DNA of 36,468 bases, from the NCBI GenBank assembly GCA_024643425.1, contig JAHEMY010000013.1, positions 1-36,468 on the forward strand. The letters run 5' to 3'. This DNA is from Flavobacteriaceae bacterium (lineage in GTDB: Bacteria; Bacteroidota; Bacteroidia; Flavobacteriales; Flavobacteriaceae). Numbering within the stretch: the stretch's first letter is position 1; each line of letters opens with the position of its first letter. Positions 33,690 through 36,468 of the stretch are shown here, piece by piece. The notes under the pieces were generated by a model. The model did no database searches. It worked only from the letters and a program-made list of their open reading frames with translations, and was not told where the DNA came from. The position numbers and the translations under genes are program-made.

Positions 33690-34379
33690 TTATAGTGTAT
33701 TGTAATAAGCGACCACTTTTTTCAGGGCCCACTCTTTGTTTATGTTTAAGCCTTCTACTTTGGCGTAGTTTTTCACTTCCTTTTTCTTGTCTTTGAACAA
33801 ATTAAATTTACCACTTTTAGAACTTGGAAATTCTTCAAATGCTCCCGACTTTTTATCAACTAGATAATAGGTTTCCTTTTCTTTATAGGTAGTTGGGATA
33901 TCTCGAGTTAAGGAAGTCATTGCTTCCGATCCTTCTATGTACTCCTTGGTTATTTTTTTGTACAATCCTGCGTGATCACCTTCCGTTAGTACCATAAAAT
34001 ATCGAGGACGACTCATTCCTTCTGCAGTAGGACTGAAAACAAACAATTTGTTCAACATTTTAACATAAATATCCGGATGCTTAATCATTACTTTGGCAGT
34101 TGCGTCCGGAGCATTTAGATTGGCTTTTACTTCCATCTCGTCTCTGAAAGCGTTATAGCGAAGACCTACGTTGGTGGCAAGAATTTCACCATTTTTAAAA
34201 ATTACTCCATTCACAAATTCATCATCCTCATAGGCAGAACCTGCAAAGTGAACGGCTTCTGGATTAAGGGTAATGTTTTTACTGGAAAGGAATTGATTGG
34301 TACTAATTTCTTCTGTGACATTTTGCGCAAAGGTTCCTAAGCTTAAAATCATTAAAAAGAAAGAAAGAAGTTGTTTCAT
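33690..34379 (-). CDS. Secreted protein of unknown function (229 aa)
   Basis: I do not recognise a family. Signal peptide (LLSFFLMILSLGTFAQ), no lipobox and no further membrane helix, so periplasmic or exported. The body mixes beta strands (GVIFKNGEILATNVGLRYN, DEMEVKAN) with a basic C-terminal part (KSGKFNLFKDKKKEVKN); no T9SS sorting domain is apparent. Residues 55-150 contain DEFVNGVIFKNGEI, reminiscent of flavobacterial proteins that track a structural property, but I assign no role. It lies downstream of, but 168 nt from, the DUF255 gene, with its own possible promoter, and ends at the hairpin beyond its stop. Confidence 0.8.
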   Translation of the reverse strand: MKQLLSFFLMILSLGTFAQNVTEEISTNQFLSSKNITLNPEAVHFAGSAYEDDEFVNGVIFKNGEILATNVGLRYNAFRDEMEVKANLNAPDATAKVMIKHPDIYVKMLNKLFVFSPTAEGMSRPRYFMVLTEGDHAGLYKKITKEYIEGSEAMTSLTRDIPTTYKEKETYYLVDKKSGAFEEFPSSKSGKFNLFKDKKKEVKNYAKVEGLNINKEWALKKVVAYYNTL

Positions 34380-34481
34380 GTCGAGTGAATTTTATTAGGT
34401 TAAAAGCCAATAGAAAATCATTTTAAAGTTAATTGCTATGATACTTAACCTTTGAATACACTGATTTTCAATTTAAAGGTG

Positions 34482-34489
34482 CGAAGATA
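34482..34489 (-). promoter_or_regulatory. Putative -7 box for the secreted protein gene
   Basis: On the minus strand TATCTTCG, one mismatch from TAnnTTTG, followed by CACC. It is 102 nt upstream of the ATG at 34379, so the leader would be rather long. No good -33. Confidence 0.3.
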
Positions 34490-34547
34490 AGAATACCACG
34501 TGGGCAATTATGTTAAAGAAATGGAAAAGTAATCTTAAATCATAAAA

Positions 34548-36468
34548 TTAATTGACGATTAAATCCAGTGCTTTCGGAATTTCCTCAACCGGAAGTTTAC
34601 AGGTATTGTTCACGCATACATAGATCAGAGTTCGTCCTGAAGTAAATCTTCCCTCAAGTAAGGGTAAGTTTTCGCTGCGTTCACTTCCTGCAATTAACAC
34701 ATTGGGAAGGTAATTTGTGTTGAGTTCACTAATAACTTCCTTAGCTTTTGGACCCACGACGACCAATTCGAAATACTTAGATCGATAGTCGGCCAAAACA
34801 TCAAACCAATTGGAAAAACTAGTTGGGTATTGTTCCATTTCTGGAAGGACATTTTTAAGCATTTGCTCTGCGGTATCACGATATCTATTATTGTCAAAAT
34901 GATGCGCTAAACGAAATAGATTCTTCGCCATTATGGAATTTGAAGCAGGAATTACATTATCGCGATATTCGAAATTTCTAGAAATAATTTCATCATCCTC
35001 CGAGGAGGTAAAATAGAACATATGTTTTTCTTCGTCATAAAAATGTTCGTAAGCATAGGATGTCAAGGCATCGGCAGCTTTCAAATACTCTTGGTCTAAA
35101 GTAATTTCATACAAAGCGATGAAGGCATCGATAACAGTGGAATAATCTTCCAAATACCCATTGATACCACTTTTTCCATTCTTATAAGAATGAAATAATC
35201 CTCCATCTTGCTTTAGTTGTTTCGTTAAAATGAAACGAGCATTCTTTTTTGCGGTTTCCAAATAGGAAGGGGTTTGAAAGGTTTTGTAGGCATCTACATA
35301 ACCCGATAGCATCAATGCATTCCAAGAAGTGAGGGTTTTATCATCCAACCTAGGACGAGATCTCAAATTTCGGAAGTTTATGAGTTGTGACTTCCATTGC
35401 ACTACTTTTTTCTGAAGTTCTTCGGCCGTCAGCGAATGTGTCTGGGCAAATTTTAAATCGTTCTCACTTCTAACAAGAATGTATTTTTGTTCTTCCTTCC
35501 AAAAACCATAATCGTTTACGTTGTAATACTCGGAAAACAAATTCCAATCATTAGCGATGGTGTTTTTAAGTTCTTCCAAGGTATAGGTGTAAAAAGCACC
35601 TTCTTCCAATTTACCTTCTTCGTTATCGCTATCGGCATCCAATGAGGAGAAAAACGCACCTTCATCATTGGTTAATTCACGTTCTACAAAATCTAAGGTT
35701 TCGACAACAATCGATTTATACAAAGGATTTTTGTCTAATCGAAAAGCTTGGCTGTACAAGCGAACCAATTGCGCATTGTCGTAAAGCATTTTTTCAAAAT
35801 GAGGGACATGCCAGCGTTCATCGGTACTATATCGTGCAAAACCACCGCCTGCTTGGTCATAAAGCCCACCAAAAGCCATTTGCTCAAGCGTTAGATGAAC
35901 ATAATTTTTTAATCCTTGGTCGTTATTCTTTTCGGCAATTCTCAATAAAAACTGCAGTTGACTAGGCATCATAAATTTAGGAGCTCCTCGACTTCCGCCA
36001 TCAATGGTATCCAGGCTATTTTTCCAGCGATTCAAAGGTGCATCCAAATCAAATGCGGTAAAGTCGACGGCATCTGTGTTTAGTTGAATAAGATCAATAT
36101 TTTTAATTCCTTCCTCAAGGCGCGAGGCGTACTCTTCCAATTTTTGTGGCTCAGTTTCATAAAGTTCTTGAATTTGATGCAACGCTTGTATCCAATCGTC
36201 TTTCTTAAAATAGGTTCCTCCAAAAATAGGGCGCCCATCGGGCAAGGTAATTACATTCAAAGGCCATCCTGCGTTTCCGGTCATTAGTTGTACCGCATTA
36301 ATATAGGTTTGATCTACATCGGGCCGTTCTTCGCGATCCACTTTAATGGATATAAAATGCTTGTTCATTACGGCAGCCACCGTCGAATCTTCGAAGCTCT
36401 CATGTTCCATCACATGACACCAGTGGCAAGCGGCATAGCCAATGCTTACAATCATTAGTTTTTTTGAT
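34548..36468 (-). CDS. Thioredoxin domain-containing protein, DUF255/YyaL family (5' partial)
   Basis: Large cytoplasmic protein of the YyaL/SSP411 (spermatogenesis-associated 20) family, function poorly known. The gene runs off the right edge: the codons before ATG 36453-36455 stay open (KKL) and homologues have about 40-50 more N-terminal residues, so that ATG is not the start. In the visible 635 residues: a thioredoxin-like domain with the CHWC motif at about 10-13 (GYAACHWCHVMEHESFED), DREERPDVD at about 40-48 and GWPLNV, followed by an alpha/alpha toroid of the six-hairpin glycosidase type (GGLYDQAGGGFARYSTDERWHVPHFEKM in parts, about 193-222). C-terminal strand CVNNTCKLPVEE has an extra Cys pair. 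Stop TAA (plus-strand tta) is at 34548-34550. Confidence 0.92.
   Translation of the reverse strand, partial: SKKLMIVSIGYAACHWCHVMEHESFEDSTVAAVMNKHFISIKVDREERPDVDQTYINAVQLMTGNAGWPLNVITLPDGRPIFGGTYFKKDDWIQALHQIQELYETEPQKLEEYASRLEEGIKNIDLIQLNTDAVDFTAFDLDAPLNRWKNSLDTIDGGSRGAPKFMMPSQLQFLLRIAEKNNDQGLKNYVHLTLEQMAFGGLYDQAGGGFARYSTDERWHVPHFEKMLYDNAQLVRLYSQAFRLDKNPLYKSIVVETLDFVERELTNDEGAFFSSLDADSDNEEGKLEEGAFYTYTLEELKNTIANDWNLFSEYYNVNDYGFWKEEQKYILVRSENDLKFAQTHSLTAEELQKKVVQWKSQLINFRNLRSRPRLDDKTLTSWNALMLSGYVDAYKTFQTPSYLETAKKNARFILTKQLKQDGGLFHSYKNGKSGINGYLEDYSTVIDAFIALYEITLDQEYLKAADALTSYAYEHFYDEEKHMFYFTSSEDDEIISRNFEYRDNVIPASNSIMAKNLFRLAHHFDNNRYRDTAEQMLKNVLPEMEQYPTSFSNWFDVLADYRSKYFELVVVGPKAKEVISELNTNYLPNVLIAGSERSENLPLLEGRFTSGRTLIYVCVNNTCKLPVEEIPKALDLIVN

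Overview
This 36.5 kb window is ordinary chromosome of a gliding or T9SS-bearing member of the Flavobacteriaceae (phylum Bacteroidota). The evidence is the giant sprA gene in the order maeB-ruvA-sprA-gcvH-VanZ-tonB, a remB-like gliding gene, a split caa3/cbb-type terminal oxidase assembly cluster, AT-rich sequence, absence of Shine-Dalgarno motifs, and promoter-like boxes of the Bacteroidota type (TAnnTTTG). Both ends are cut inside genes: the malic enzyme at the left edge lacks its N-terminus, and a thioredoxin-domain (DUF255/YyaL) protein at the right edge lacks its N-terminus. I see no tRNA, rRNA, CRISPR array, transposase or prophage gene. No gene-free stretch exceeds about 200 bases.

Region 1 (1-11550, all + strand): maeB end, then ruvA-sprA (4-nt intergenic gap), gcvH overlapping a VanZ-like membrane protein, and a TonB-type energy transducer closed by a strong intrinsic terminator. 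SprA is the outer-membrane translocon of the type IX secretion system, which exports gliding adhesins.

Region 2 (11551-17214): apparent accessory block between tonB and remB. A minus-strand set runs hybrid histidine kinase with TPRs -> stand-alone receiver -> Hpt protein -> C45-family lipoprotein hydrolase, with gaps of 4, 0 and 27 nt. Divergent from it is a LytTR response regulator. The shared intergenic region carries repeated CCTTTTG boxes, repeated TAATCAT boxes and an inverted GACCGTT pair, which look like operators.

Region 3 (17328-20482): a remB-like outer-membrane gliding protein with a TonB-C-like N-terminal domain, converging with and overlapping at its stop codon a secreted metallo-beta-lactamase-fold hydrolase.

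Region 4 (20551-25730): heme/copper oxidase assembly. cyoE/ctaB (TTG start), two subunit III genes and a subunit IV gene end at a terminator. A second unit with its own promoter encodes a cysteine-free SCO-like protein, a true SCO copper chaperone, a DUF420 membrane protein and a tiny CxxC membrane protein. Subunits I and II are not in this window.

Region 5 (25874-33605): a MacAB-TolC-like efflux operon with one ATPase, two FtsX/MacB permeases, two adaptors and one TolC-family protein, with tsaB (tRNA t6A synthesis) joined by a 1-nt overlap. Region 6 (33633-36468, minus strand): an unrecognised secreted protein and the DUF255 protein.
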